A DNA stretch of 64,000 nt from Datura wrightii (GCA_035772735.1 JASDFA010000003.1:33720001-33784000), one strand, 5' to 3'; counted from the first letter of the stretch, positions 1 to 11,019 are shown. Numbers and translations: made by a program. Notes: generated by a model from the sequence alone, not told the origin.

Positions 1-1905
1 CTACAGACGGTTCATCAAAAACTTCTCCAAAATTTCTAGACCATTATGCAGATTCCTAGAAAAAGAGGTGAAGTTTGAGTTGGATGATGAGTGTGTCAAA
101 GAATTCGAGGAGTTGAAGCAGAAATTGATAAAAGCACCTATCCTTATTTCACCGGATTGGGAACAACTATTTGAACTGATGTGTGATGCAAGTGATGTGG
201 CTTGGGAGCCGTATTGGGGCAGTGGAGAAATAGAATCTTTCATTCTATTCATTATGCAAGAAAAACACTGAACACTGCCTAAAGTAATTATACAGTCATA
301 GAGAAGGAGATGCTAGCATTTATGTTTGCATTTGATAAATTCAGGTCCTATTTGGTGGGTTCGAGAGTAGTGGTGTATACCGATCATGCAGCAATTCGAT
401 ATCTGTTTAACAAGAAGGATGCAAAGCCCAGGCTAATAAGATGGATTCTGTTGTTGCAAGAGTTCGACCTAGAAATTAAGGATAGAAAGGGGAGCGAAAA
501 TCAAGTGGCAGATCACCTATCGCGATTGGAAAGCCTGTCTCATGTGAAAGAAGGTGATAACATCAAAGAGGAGTTCCCGGATGAGCAACTCTTGGCAATA
601 GGGGAAGCTGAGGTTCCCTGGTATGCAGACATAGTGAACTTGCTAGTGAGTGGAGTCTATCCACCGGAGGCTACGGCTCAACAGAGAAACAAATTGAGGC
701 ATGATTGCCGATATTTTATTTGGGATGAGCCATACTTGTTTAAACAGGGACCGGATCAGGTGGTGATAAGATGCATCACGGAGAGCCAGATTGTAGAGGT
801 TTTCAGGAGTTGTCACTCTTCATTGTATGGAGGGCACCACGGAGGCGAGAGAATGTCGCACAAGGTCCTACAGTCAGGTTTCTTTTGGCCTACACTGTTA
901 AGAAACTCTATGGCATACGTCAAAATGTGCGATAGATGTCAACGGACAGGCACAATTGGTAGGAGGCAAGAGATGCCGCTACAGAATGTACTGGAAGTGG
1001 AGACCTTTGATGTATGGGGTATAGATTTCATGGGCCCGTTCCCACCGTCATTTGGTAATCGTTACATCTTGGTGGTCGTTGATTATGTATCAAAGTGGGT
1101 TGAAGCAATAGCTTGCCCTAGGAATGACAACAAGGTGGTAACAAAATTTGTGAAAAAACACATTCTCACCAGGTTCGGGACATCCCGAGCCATTATCAGT
1201 GATGGAGGGGCTCATTTTGTAAATTAAAGTTTCAAGAAGCTACTAGCTAAGTATGGGGTGCGCCACAAGGTGGCAACAACATATCATCCCCAAACTAGTG
1301 GGCAAGTGGAGGTGTCGAATAGAGAGGTGAAGAAGATTCTCTAGAAAACAGTGAATGCACAACGTAGTGATTGGTCAAGCAAACTCGATGATGCGTTGTG
1401 GGCTTACAAAACTGCTTACAAGACACCGATTGGAACTTCTCCATACCGATTGGTCTACGGTAAAGCATTTCATCTGCCAGTGGAGCTAGAGCACCAAGCT
1501 TTCTGGTCCATGAGGAAATTGAATGTGGACTTAGAGCTAGCGGGGAAGAAGAGGCTGAGGCAACTCAGCGAACTTGAAGAGTTTCGTTGGCATCTTAAGA
1601 GAGTGACAAGTACTACAAAAAAAAAACAAAGAGGTAGCATGAAAAGCATGTGGTGCATCGTATTTTTGAGCCGGGGCAGAAAGTGTTGCTCTTCAATTCA
1701 AGATTGAAGCTGTTTCCAGGGAAGCTGCGGTCCAAATGGTCAGGGCCATTTGAGGTAGTGAGAATGACCCCGCACGGGGCAATAGAGTTGTGGCAACAAG
1801 ATTGAAGTGACATGTTCTTAGTCAATGGGTAGCGATGTAAGCATTATTGGGGTGAGGACGGTAGTCGAGAGAAGACATCCGTCATCCTAGAGGATAACTA
1901 AGCTT
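1..1905 (+). pseudogene. Element A pol remnant: RT C-terminus, RNase H, integrase
   Basis: The window opens inside the RT connection region (YRRFIKNFS in frame 2). The frame then shifts near 270 into RNase H, seen as YTDHAAIRYLF and the NQVADHLSRLE end motif (310-530). Integrase follows: an HHCC-like zinc module ending CDRCQ (810-945), then catalytic motifs GIDFMGPFP (about 1018) and IISDGGAHF (about 1192), and the glutamate motif in QTSGQVEVSNRE (about 1290). The phrase QNVLEVETFDVWGIDFMGPFP-like text is typical of Athila integrases. Breaks seen: TGA at 269-271, TAA at 1225-1227, TAG at 1342-1344, and a shift in a run of ten A at 1617-1626. The integrase tail (around 1740-1850, FEVVRMTPHGAIELW) is still readable in another frame. 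Non-functional. Confidence 0.9.
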
Positions 1906-2187
1906 CAATGATGTCGAGCCGCGATGGTAAACCAAGCGCTGCATGGGAGGCAACCCGTGAAATTGTTGCAATACTTGAGTAGATTTAGTAGAAGAGAAAA
2001 AAAAGAAAGAAAAAAATAGAAAAATAAAAATAAAAACAAAAATTGTATTTTATGTGAAACCTATGAATTCTCACCAATTTCTTGTTGTGAGATGAATTTC
2101 AGGTTGAATGGAGGGAAAAAATGCAAAGGATCGCAAAGGAAAAATCAAGGTGAGAAAAATAATAAAAAGTGGCAAAACAGTGAGCCT
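1906..2187 (+). other. Post-pol untranslated segment of element A
   Basis: It contains the GGGAGGCAACCC block (1945-1956) that follows integrase in Athila-type elements; element H has the same block reversed near 54,880-54,900 and element G has it at 63,918-63,930. The rest is A-rich (1985-2045) with no supportable ORF. Confidence 0.6.
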
Positions 2188-2395
2188 ACGCGATGGCTCC
2201 GTGTCACGGAGGAGGGCCTCCGCGTTACCCTCCGTGACATGTTGAGGTGTAATTTTGGAATTTTTAAAATTTCAGAATACCTCCGCGTTGGCTCCGTGTC
2301 ACGGAGGGGGTGCTCTGCGTTACCCTCCGTGACACGTTGAGGCTTTAATCGTGACGGGTCACACCGGGTCGCCGGGTGACCCGCGCGAAAATACA
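2188..2395 (+). promoter_or_regulatory. GC-rich palindromic module between pol and env-like ORF (element A)
   Basis: Two rounds of CCGTGTCACGGAGG paired with CCTCCGTGACA(C/T)GTTGAG occur within about 150 bp, then GGGTCACACCGGG...CGGGTGACCCGCGCG. The arms are complementary and could form hairpins in RNA or serve as repeated protein sites. The same motif class lies just upstream of the LTR TATA box (6460-6690), and the sister element H has it at 54,310-54,610. A role as an internal promoter or enhancer is inference. Confidence 0.55.
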
Positions 2396-2538
2396 ACTTT
2401 TTAACCCTGAATTCCCTAAATTTTCCCTCATTTCTCACCCCCTCAGCGACAAAAACCCAAAAACTCCCCCTTCCCCAATGTGACACGGACCTAGGCACAA
2501 GTTTTCTTCTACTTTTCTTCGATTTCATCGAACTAAAG

Positions 2539-3197
2539 GTATGTTCTCTACTTTCATCTCAATTCTTGTCAAAATTTTCGATTTTGAGCATGTAAAGTGA
2601 GTAAAACTTGCCCTAAGTGTAAATTGACCTTGAATTCATTTAAGTTATTGTTGATTGAGGTTCGTAGTATCATTTTGATTGTATGAACTCGATAAATACA
2701 TGCTTGATCAAATTTTGGTAAAATATGTAGCTAGGGTTAGAATTTGATTGCGAAGAAACTAAATGTGATTGAAAATGTGGAAATTATGGGTTGGGCATGT
2801 TGGGTAAGGTGAATTGTGTTGTGCTTGTTGTGAATATTCTAAGTAAACGATGGATTTTTGGGAGAATGAAATTGTTGAATTGCGTAGAACTTGGTGAATT
2901 GCATAGATTGTGTTAAGAGAAGTTTTTTTTTGTTAAGGGCTATGTGATGAAATGGTATCGATGGTGATATTTGGATTAGCTGTACGAAGTCTGAGTAGTA
3001 CGTAGAATTTATTCCATCGAATTCTCTGAATGCACGAGGCATGTTGTTTTTTTTGTAAATTGGAAAGTGAGAATTGTCTTGCCGTAATGTCATAATTGTG
3101 GCTAAAGACTAAGTGTGGGGTGGCCTAGATTAACCCAACCTTAGTTGATGCTAATTTTAATTTGAATAACATTGGGACTGTCTGTTTTATTTGACAG
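2539..3197 (+). other. Putative 5'-UTR intron upstream of env-like ORF (element A)
   Basis: A strong plant-like donor AAAG|GTATGTTC at 2538/2539 follows a pyrimidine-rich leader (2400-2538). An acceptor with a T-rich tract, TTTTATTTGACAG|GA, lies at 3197/3198, six bases before the env-like ATG. Element H keeps the same pair (CAAG|GTATGTT at 54,257/54,256 and ATTGACAG at 53,548). The interval is AT-rich and lacks a long ORF. Splicing is predicted, not shown. Confidence 0.5.
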
Positions 3198-3202
3198 GAA
3201 CA

Positions 3203-4409
3203 ATGGCAAGCAGGCAAGACAAAGGAAAGGGCGCATCTACTTCGGGCACCGGAAGGAAAAGGATTAGACTGGGAACAGCCGTCCCAGCAGCAGCAGTGGT
3301 TCAGCCAACGCCGTCAATACGGAACCCGATGGGTGACAGACGAAGGGAAGAAATGTTACACAAAGCATAAGGAGAACAAATACATCCCCGAGGAGCATAT
3401 TGCAAGGGAGCCGTTGGCACAGGAGTTCCCCAGAATTGAACACCGGATTGACGCTGCCGGGCTGAACTTCATTTTTGAAGAGCCCAAGGAGTGCAATCTC
3501 CACATGATTCGGGAGTTCTACGCCAACTGGAACCCGACACTCCAAAGTCACACCGTCAAAATAAGGGGCCAGGTAGTCACTTTTGAGCCCCATCACGTTA
3601 ATGCCATTTTGGGGGCGCGGGACAAAGACGCCCATGTACTCCAGTAGCTGAACATCACTCCACCATATGCGGATCTCAGACGCACTCTGTGCGGAGCCCG
3701 TTCTATAGCATGGTGGAGCAGGCATAAGGAGAGGGGCTACCATCAGATGCTACCCTACTCTCAAATGAACAGGGAAGCCAGAATTTGGCTTAAGATCGTG
3801 TGTTCCTGCCTGATCCCGGGGGTGCACATGAAAGATGTCACCCGGGATTGTGTGTGCTTGGTATACACCCTGATGAAAGGGCTGGAGATTAATGTTGGGG
3901 CGGTGATCATCTCCGCCATGAAGAGAGCCCGTTTGCATCAAGGGCATAGGTACGGGTTTGGTGGCTTGCTGACCACTTTCCTGAGGGGCCTAGATGTTGA
4001 GAAAGAGGCCCTGGACTACATCCCGCAGATAGATAGGTGTGCCTTGGACGTCACCTAAACTAAGGCACCCGACACCACTCACGGGCCAGTTCTCACATTA
4101 GCCGAGCGATATGCTCGGGATGATTATTATATGGCCCGCATGTTCGGGATGCAGATGCTACAGTTGCACATAGGCAGGAGGCCAGCAACAGAAGATGAGA
4201 TTTGGCAGCTAGAGTTGGACTACCCCTTTGGCGAAAATGCTAGGGCTCTATGCCTAGTGGGGCCAGCTTTTGTGGAGCCCATCAATGATGATGTCCCCAT
4301 AGACGAGGAGACACGCCGCAATAACTCAGATGTTGAGTCAGATGAGGATAGCGGGGGTGATTCGGATATGGGGGACGAGGCAACCGCACCCGACGAAGAA
4401 GTGGAATAA
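3203..4409 (+). pseudogene. Env-like protein of element A (putative plant transposon protein family)
   Basis: The ATG at 3203 follows the predicted splice acceptor. The N-terminus is basic and low complexity (KGKGASTSG). After a frame shift near 3320-3335 the main frame runs to 4409, with the domain core REFYANWNP...FEPHHVNAILGARD (about 3510-3620), then MNREARIWLKIV and GLEINVGAVIISAMKRA (3765-3925), and FGMQMLQL (4143). The C-terminus is a strongly acidic tail (DSDVESDEDSGGDSDMGDE). In-frame stops are TAG 3645-3647 and TAA 4056-4058. The core resembles the plant transposon protein domain found in Athila env-like ORFs. The true molecular role of this family is not established. H and G carry the same architecture. 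Confidence 0.8.
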
Positions 4410-6201
4410 TTTGATTGATTAGGGAGTTTCACCACCTACTCTTGTGCTATGCTGAATTTTGTGAACACTGGGGACAGTGTTCAATTTAAGTGTGGGGTGG
4501 GAGTAGTTAGGTGCTGGTTGTTTTGTTGTTGTTTATGTTTATGTTTTATTGTTGGGCCTGTGAAAAATTGTGACCCTGTGATTTTGGTGTTTATCTTTAG
4601 TATTGTAATTTGGTATTGTAATTAATGTGAAGCTGTTGTGTGCTGTATGGAGTTGTTGTTAGCTGGTTGTGTAAATATTTTTGTTTTATCGAAATTATCG
4701 ATATTTTCAAAATTTTTCGTGAAATCTTTTTTTTATGATTGGGTTTCTCGGCGTTTTTTTCGGTGTTTTTACCGAGAATAGTCCCATTGAACCGAAGTCG
4801 TAAATAGTGACCGTTCCCTATGATGGATGGATGACGACCGTCTTAAGGGAAATGTAGTCGATAGGAGTAGATTTCTTTTGTTCTTTTTAATTTTTTCTTT
4901 TGTTTGTTTGTATCCCAAACGTGTCGTTACTTTATGGTTCGGAATTCTGGTTGTGTGTTGTACATGATATTTAGAATGAAAGGTGATTCGTATAAAAGCA
5001 TGCAAATTTGTAAACATGTGAGATATCTAGACCGTAGAGTTCGATTCGGTGTGATTGAGGCTTAATGTTTGAATTCTTGTAATTAGCTGATTGAAGAGTC
5101 AGTGAATATGTCTTGAGTTGAGCATGTGCAATGAGAGTGTGGTGAGGTTTCGATTCTTCCATGCTATTATGAAGTGTCTAGAACTTGCCTGGTGTGTGTA
5201 CGAAACGAAATGAAGGATGTGTATGGTAGGAAAGGACATAGGCATTTCTTTGATTTAACCGAAAGTTTTTTTTTTCATTATCGTACCTACCTTGAATGTA
5301 CATCCTAGTTAGCCCATTGAGCCTTTAGCCTATTTTTTATTTTGTCGAAAAGGTACAAACCGAGCTTAACCCCTTCTTTTCATTATCCGTGAATTTGATC
5401 CAAAACTCTTAAGCGCTCAAGAAAAAAAATTTTCCACAGTGTCAAGGAGTGGTAATTGTTAAAAGAAAGGAAAAGCGGAAGTGGTGAAAGTAAAGAAAAG
5501 GTCAAAGGTGCACTTGACGAATTTAATAAAATGAAGATGTATAACTAATCTTTGTTATTAAGTCAAGTGTGCTTAAAGAAATGGGAACAAAAATAAAGAA
5601 AGGCTTCAAGAAAGGGGAGGATGAAGGAAGCAACAATGCCCATAATGTGGTGGGATGTATGGAAAAGCGCTTAAGGGTGCTAGTTGCTATTATTGGTTAG
5701 CCCAGTATGTACTAGTTCCTTAGCTTACATTACAACCCGTTAAGTCCTACGTGATATTACATCACTCGTGCTTATATTAGTGGAGTAATAAAGTAGAGGC
5801 AAGCTTAGGGTCATGACATGATGCATGTGAATTCTTCGGGAGAGAGAGAGAAATTGTGTTCATATGCCCCCGCATATAATGTTTTTGAGATCATATGATT
5901 GAAAAGGGGGAAATTCTCTTGTGTTGTGAGGGCACATGTTTGACGAGAGATTTAATTTCATGTTGGATGTCTTGACCAGCTGATTTGCATGAGTTTGCCG
6001 AGATCGAGAGTCGACTCTTGAGTCTAGGAGGTCTTAATGTGGTGAATGTCATTGTATTGATGAGACTATGCATGTTTTCTTGATGATTTTCTATGTAAAT
6101 AATCGGTATAACCATAGCTTGAATTATCGAGCCAAAGTAGCTATGATTGGGTGTCAATTGCATGAGATGTGAGATTATTGTTCGAGGACGAACAAAGTTT
6201 T
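4410..6201 (+). other. 3' untranslated region of element A, between env-like ORF and polypurine tract
   Basis: No supportable ORF is seen. It contains a hairpin TTCTCGG (4745-4751) / CCGAGAA (4772-4778), followed by a block (about 4785-4870) that is closely matched in reverse orientation in element H (about 51,785-51,875). The rest is AT-rich. A TTGTTCGAGGACGAACAA palindrome ends the region (about 6178-6195); H keeps the GTTCGTCCTCGAAC core near 50,430-50,445. Confidence 0.6.
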
Positions 6202-6215
6202 AAGTGTGGGGTAAG
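6202..6215 (+). other. Polypurine tract, element A
   Basis: AAGTGTGGGGTAAG lies immediately before the LTR start TGATCTTGGG, the position of the plus-strand primer. Element H has the same motif reversed (50,409-50,422). Confidence 0.75.
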
Positions 6216-6459
6216 TGATCTTGGGAAGAATTATATGCCCAAGTGATACTCAAATGCTTCATTTCGTCTTGTTTATCCATTGATATTTGTACATTCTCAT
6301 GTGATTTGTAATTAAAATGTGAATTTATACTAACCAACATGATTAGTGTTGTTTTGCAGGAAAAATGTAATTTTAGGAAGCTAAGATGCATGTTGGGAGA
6401 AATCGGGAATAGACTCGGAAGCAAGCAGTTGAAAAGGCCAAGGTCATGCAGCAAATTAA

Positions 6460-6690
6460 GGGGCTCCGCGATGGAGCCGTGTAACGCTGCCATCGCGGAT
6501 GCATTCTGCCCCGGATGATAAAAATAGGCCAAGTTCCAGTGAAGGTCCGCATTGGGGCCGTGGCACGTTGGCCAAGCCCCGCGTTGCACGCTGTGGCACG
6601 TTGGGCATAATTACCTGGAGGACCGGATTCCAGTGAGGGTCCGCGTTTGTGGTGTGTCACGGAGGCAGTGCTTCGCGATGCACTCCGTGA
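6460..6690 (+). promoter_or_regulatory. Palindromic GC-rich U3 module, element A LTR
   Basis: Repeated short arms such as GTGTCACGGAGG and CTCCGTGACACG, with GCGATGGAGCCGTG, GGGCCGTGGCACGTTGG and related variants. It ends about 40 bases before the TATA box. ACGTGTC/GACACGT also matches the core of ABA-response-type bZIP sites, so an enhancer role is possible but unproven. Confidence 0.5.
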
Positions 6691-6726
6691 CACGTTTCTT
6701 GTTATTCCGGGAAAAATTCCCACTAG

Positions 6727-6734
6727 TATAAATA
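6727..6734 (+). promoter_or_regulatory. TATA box of element A LTR
   Basis: CTAGTATAAATAGCAC is a textbook plant TATA context. It lies about 510 bases into the LTR, at the expected U3/R boundary. Element H has the same box in reverse (about 49,889-49,896). Confidence 0.75.
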
Positions 6735-7624
6735 GCACACTTAGGTTTATTTTTAATGATTCTCACTTGGTTGAGCAAGAACGTGGGTTACAGGCAGTTG
6801 AGGGGACGAAATTCTTAGGGTTGTTCTCTATCTCTTTCTTCCTTATTTCAATTATTTGTATGATTTACACTCATTTAACGATGTTTAATCCACAAATGAG
6901 TGGCTAAATTCACTTCTTGCTGAGGTTAAGAACAATTGTAGTGGAATGTAATTATTGATCATCTTGGTTTTTCATCTTTTCTTCCATGGTTGTTCTATTA
7001 ATTCTTGTTCTTACTGCATTAATGTGTGGCCAATATTAATGTATATCTAAAAAATCCGGTTTGCACTCGAAAGAGAAAGTAATTGGAAAGTTGTGAATTA
7101 ATAGGATATGATCTCTTCTTAGTTTGGGAAAATTGAGAATTGATTTACCTTCAGAATAGAAATATATCTGAAAGTCGTATTAGTCAATTAAGGAATCGGT
7201 TTCGTATGTCTAGAACATGAATTTCTTCTTATCACAGAAATGTAGGTGGAAGGTTCATGATTCTTAAGTTGGGTTAAATACGAGAGTTTTAATCCATAGG
7301 CAATAATTCTTGACTAGCAATTGAAGGAAAGATTAACCAATTTGTATCAATAAATTGCTTCCCTGCATGTTTGTTTTAGCCTCAGCATGCTCATTACTAT
7401 AGTTCAAACTCAAATTGTACATTTGTTTTAGATTAGTATAAATTAGGAAACAAACTCCCAAAATCTTCTTGAAACTGTTGTCTGCATTATTAGATTTAGA
7501 GTTTATTAACACTTAATTAGATTATTACCTTGGTCCAGTCCCTGTGGGATCGATACTTGGCTACTCTAGCCATTTTACTACTTGTTCGACCACGTGCACT
7601 TGAGTGTAGGCATTCCAAACCATC

Positions 7625-8042
7625 GAACACCTTCCACGGGCGGAACCAAATATGTGCAACCCCTTTCAACTGGTAGGAGGCCAACTCTTCGCACTCAACA
7701 CTGCTCACCCCATGACTTGGGTGATCTTAAAAATCTCATCAATGAAGTCATGCGGGTCCTCATCTACCTTGGAACCCAAGAATTCCGGCAGGTTCATCCT
7801 CAAGAAGTCTCGGACTCTAGCTACCGCTGTATTGCCATTTTGATGGACAAGTGCAACGTCTTGTTGATTGACCTGAGCGGTCAAGGCCTGGGCAAGCATC
7901 TAAATGGTAGCTCGGAACTCAGCATGAGTAGCTGGCTCCGGTGCTTAAGGCTCCTGAACTGGTGGGGTTGGTTGATGCTCATTCCATCCTCATGGCCTTC
8001 ACCACCTCCATTCCTCCTCCCATTCATCCTTCTAGGAGCCAT
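7625..8042 (-). pseudogene. Element I gag N-terminal remnant
   Basis: The start at 8042 gives MAPRRMNGRRNGG, matching the MPP(R/H)(R/L)VNA(R/S)RN start of gag in elements C and D. Further on, in other frames, come MLAQALTAQV, TAVARVRDFLRMNLPEFLGSKVDEDPHDFIDEI and the LASYQLKGVAHIWF block, which is the core of the chromovirus gag (retrotrans_gag region). At least two frame shifts separate these blocks. The frame runs off at HIWFRPWK where similarity to gag stops, marking the junction with element A. Gag would form the virus-like particle. This copy is dead. Confidence 0.8.
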
Positions 8043-8236
8043 GATTTTGCAATCGCGAATAGCACGGATTAGGAGGATAGAATGGCTTTTCACCGCATGA
8101 CATAGATCATGAAAGAAGGGTGAATTTCCTAAAACGTCTAGTAGTCTCTTCGTCATAAGTGTGGCACGCTTCACACCCATGAAAAAGACTCTACCCAACG
8201 CGGCTTTCAGACTCCCTAGGACACTTCAAAACTATG

Positions 8237-8248
8237 GCTCTGATACAA
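8237..8248 (-). other. Primer binding site, element I
   Basis: On the minus strand it reads TTGTATCAGAGC, one base from TGGTATCAGAGC, the complement of the initiator Met tRNA 3' end. It lies four bases inside the LTR end. Confidence 0.8.
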
Positions 8249-8252
8249 AGTT

Positions 8253-10802
8253 TGTTATGACCCAAGTGTAGACCCGCATCGTAGACACGGGACAAGGGAC
8301 CCCGAGAGACCCTAATTCGACCCATCGCATAAGCATTCAACTAACTCATTTAATAATCATGAAGAAAGAATAATTATAAACTCAGCGGAAGTCTCATACA
8401 ACGGCACACCAGAATAATATCCGAATCTATACATACATATGTCCGAGAGCCTATAGTCTAGATGAGTTGATGGGACAAGACCCCAACTAAATCCACAAAA
8501 CATGAAACTGAAATACGACGTAAAGCTGAAAGTCTAGTCCTCAAAAATGAGGACTCACCACTAATGTATGTGCTAACTCTAATAAGCGATCATGAACAAA
8601 GCTGAACCTGGGAAATGGATCCTGCATCATGAAACAATGTAACATAGAATGTATGCGGTCAGTACGTGAACTGTACTAAGTATGAAAGGTAAGTAATATT
8701 GCTTAAGTAATATAAATCATTTAAAGCAATTCATACATATCATAAGCTTTTGAGTATAAATAGAAGGCTACATGCATTCATTCTAAAATCATACTCTTAT
8801 CATAACATGACCATGCATAGCTTTAGAACATCATTACTGACTCGAATGACTCAAAGCTGAAACATACATTTATATCAAAATCTGAAGAATGAGTCAAACC
8901 TTGCATTCTGTACATGCATGTATAAGATAATTATCATGAGGAATGATTATGCAAATATGAATGATATAGACAGTGGGAGACTCATCACTTAACCGACATA
9001 CTACGATAGAGCTTACGTGGTACCAACTATCACACTCAAGTGGGTAGAGCCGTCCATGACCTTGCCAGGGCGATGGACGATACCATGATATTGATATCGA
9101 GTTGAAGGGCCAATTGGGCCTGGGATAGCTCACAAGGGAGGTCCCAATAGTATTATAGTATTAACCTACATTGGTGCGTAGTTTTGGGGCATTGGGTAAT
9201 CAACCCTTAACCCGCTCAGTTCTAGACTCTTCTCCCAAAATATACAATGCTCTACATCGAATATAACGAAGCTCAACATCATCTATTGACGAAGCTCAAC
9301 ATGAAATCATGCATAACTCAACATCGTGTGAAATGAAGCTCAACATTGTCTATTGACAAAGCTCGTAATGAAATCATGCATAGACTATACATCATATGGA
9401 TATGAAGCTCAACATTGTCTACTGACAAAGCTCAATAATGACTTATGTCTCAATTATGAAATCATGCATATGAGGAGCTTTATTTTTAAACATACCACAA
9501 GCCCAATCATAGGTGGGAGCATCTACTCCAAGTCATGTGGTAAGCTACGTATAGAAATATTTACTCAACATACCACAAGCTAGAATTTATAATAAAAATT
9601 GGAAATTTCACTTCAAACAATGTGGTAAGCTTATGTCGGAAAAATCATCACTTTAAATCGACATGTGGGCATCCCCCAAAGCTCTATCATACTCTGATCT
9701 AATCAATTCATTTTCATAACAACAACATAGATCATGGGTAGTTTTAGAAACATGCTTTCCATCATCAACTTCATCATCATTACATATTTACCATAAATCA
9801 CCTCTTTTATGAACTCTTCACCCATGGGTGTTTTAGATTTTAAAAAATAATTTTTATAAGGGAAAAATAATTTAGAATCCGCCCAAGCTTCATAAATCAT
9901 CAATATAAAAACAATCTAATCATACCAATGTATAAATATGGAAGAATCATACAATTGAGTAAAACCCCATACTTGATCATAGATAATTTATCACATTTTG
10001 ATAGGGATTGGGCATGGGTGTGGAAGAAAACACCCACTCATAGCCTTATATACCTGGTAAATGGTGAATTCTAACTCCCCCTAATTGCCCAGCTGAGATT
10101 CCAATTGAAAACCATGATATTTCACCTTGATCCTCCTCTTCAAACCTTCAGACTTGCATGCGTGAGAATAATGACTTAGGATAGGTTTTCCCCTGCTAAA
10201 AACCCACTAAAACAAGCTTAAAATGATGTAGTATAGGTCTTAGGAACTTAGGAATTACGAAAAGACCCTTACTAAATTAACAGGAAAACACTGCCAGGTG
10301 ACCCTAATGGGTTATCTGACGATTCGTCAGGACGGGCAACGACTCGTCGAGTCGCCCGTCAAGTGCATTGGATGACTGATCTGCTGGGGATCGTATCGGG
10401 GGACATAATGACTCATTACTTGAGACCAAAACTCATGGTCACCTTTCTTCATGTACACTTCCTTACTTTTCAACCTGTCTGCTCACGACTCACCTTACGA
10501 GTCATTGCGATGGGCCACAACTCGTGGGGTCCCATCCGTTAAGTACACTAGACAAATTCTCCTTTAAACATTCTCCACCCCATGATTGACATGATGACTC
10601 GTGGTGGATGACCCCGAGTCGTTACTTCACTCATGGGGACCTCGATTTCTTGATCATTCCAGGCCTTCCCACGAGTCACTTGACGACTCGTGGGGTCTCC
10701 TCACGAGTCATCCAATGACTCATTCTGCAATTGCAGAACCATTTTCCAGTTTTTCCTCGATTCAACTTCCGGGTTCGATCTTTGAATTCTCGGGGTATAA
10801 TA
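8253..10802 (-). repeat. 5' LTR of element I (Tekay type, about 2.55 kb)
   Basis: The plus-strand boundaries are TGTTATGACCC at 8253 and CGGGGTATAATA at 10802. The canonical pattern in the other copies is TGTCACGACCC...GGGGTAT(A/T)ACA, so both ends are lightly mutated. The 10,310-10,720 part is rich in ACGACTCGT-type short palindromes, as in LTRs C and D. No gene is seen within it. Confidence 0.8.
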
Positions 10803-11019
10803 ATACATTAAAATCAATGGTGTTGAAGGGAGAAGGAAGCGAAAGATGGAGCAGTTGGCGCAGTTAGAGGGAATTGCAACAGTTGCTGGTGAATGGGTCT
10901 ATGGATAAATTCCACTCTCACCTTACAGAGATAGGCTATAACAATATTTATACTGAATTTTTTGTTAAGCTCCTAATACTTTCTCTGCTATTCTGCCCAA
11001 GCTTGGCTGAGGAAGAGTT
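10803..11019. other. Unassigned segment between LTR I and the plastid insert
   Basis: No ORF or repeat is recognised. It may be original flanking DNA or the outer part of the plastid insert; I could not place the boundary better than about 10,870-11,100. Confidence 0.3.

Larger units (their letters stand above)
1..7602 (+). mobile_element. Element A: Athila-type Ty3/gypsy retrotransposon, 5' part outside window, 3' end truncated
   Basis: In order the element shows the end of reverse transcriptase, RNase H and integrase (1-1905), a long non-coding stretch with palindromes, an env-like ORF (3203-4409), a 1.8-kb untranslated region, a polypurine tract and a 3' LTR. Pol followed by an extra ORF of the putative plant transposon protein type is the Athila plan. 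The LTR loses similarity to its sister LTR (element H) near 7602 and passes into an oppositely oriented Tekay gag, so the extreme 3' end is lost. Every reading frame carries stops or shifts, so this copy is dead. Confidence 0.9.
6216..7602 (+). repeat. 3' LTR of element A (Athila type), truncated at its 3' end
   Basis: It starts TGATCTTGGG directly after the polypurine tract. It contains the palindromic module (6460-6690), a TATA box, and the terminal zone with GGGATCGATACTTGGCTACT that is shared with element H LTR (in reverse near 49,010-49,040). Similarity to H ends just after GTGCACTTG at about 7602, so the last 60 or so bases and the CA end are lost. Confidence 0.85.
7603..10802 (-). mobile_element. 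Element I: 5' part of a Del/Tekay chromovirus (gag start, PBS, 5' LTR)
   Basis: Read on the minus strand, a complete 5' LTR (10802 to 8253) is followed by the primer site (8248-8237) and a gag remnant (8042 to about 7630). The rest is replaced by element A at about 7603-7640. The order and the tRNA-Met primer place it with elements B, C and D. Confidence 0.85.

Noticed and set aside
2145..2528. 127-codon minus-strand open frame
   Set aside because: It lies across the palindromic non-coding module on the antisense strand; arginine/serine-rich low-complexity text and no homolog features.
3264..3743. 159-codon minus-strand open frame
   Set aside because: Antisense shadow of the env-like ORF of A. 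The plus strand carries the recognisable family motifs.
7582..8100. 172-codon plus-strand open frame
   Set aside because: Antisense of gag I on the minus strand, which matches C and D gag blocks.
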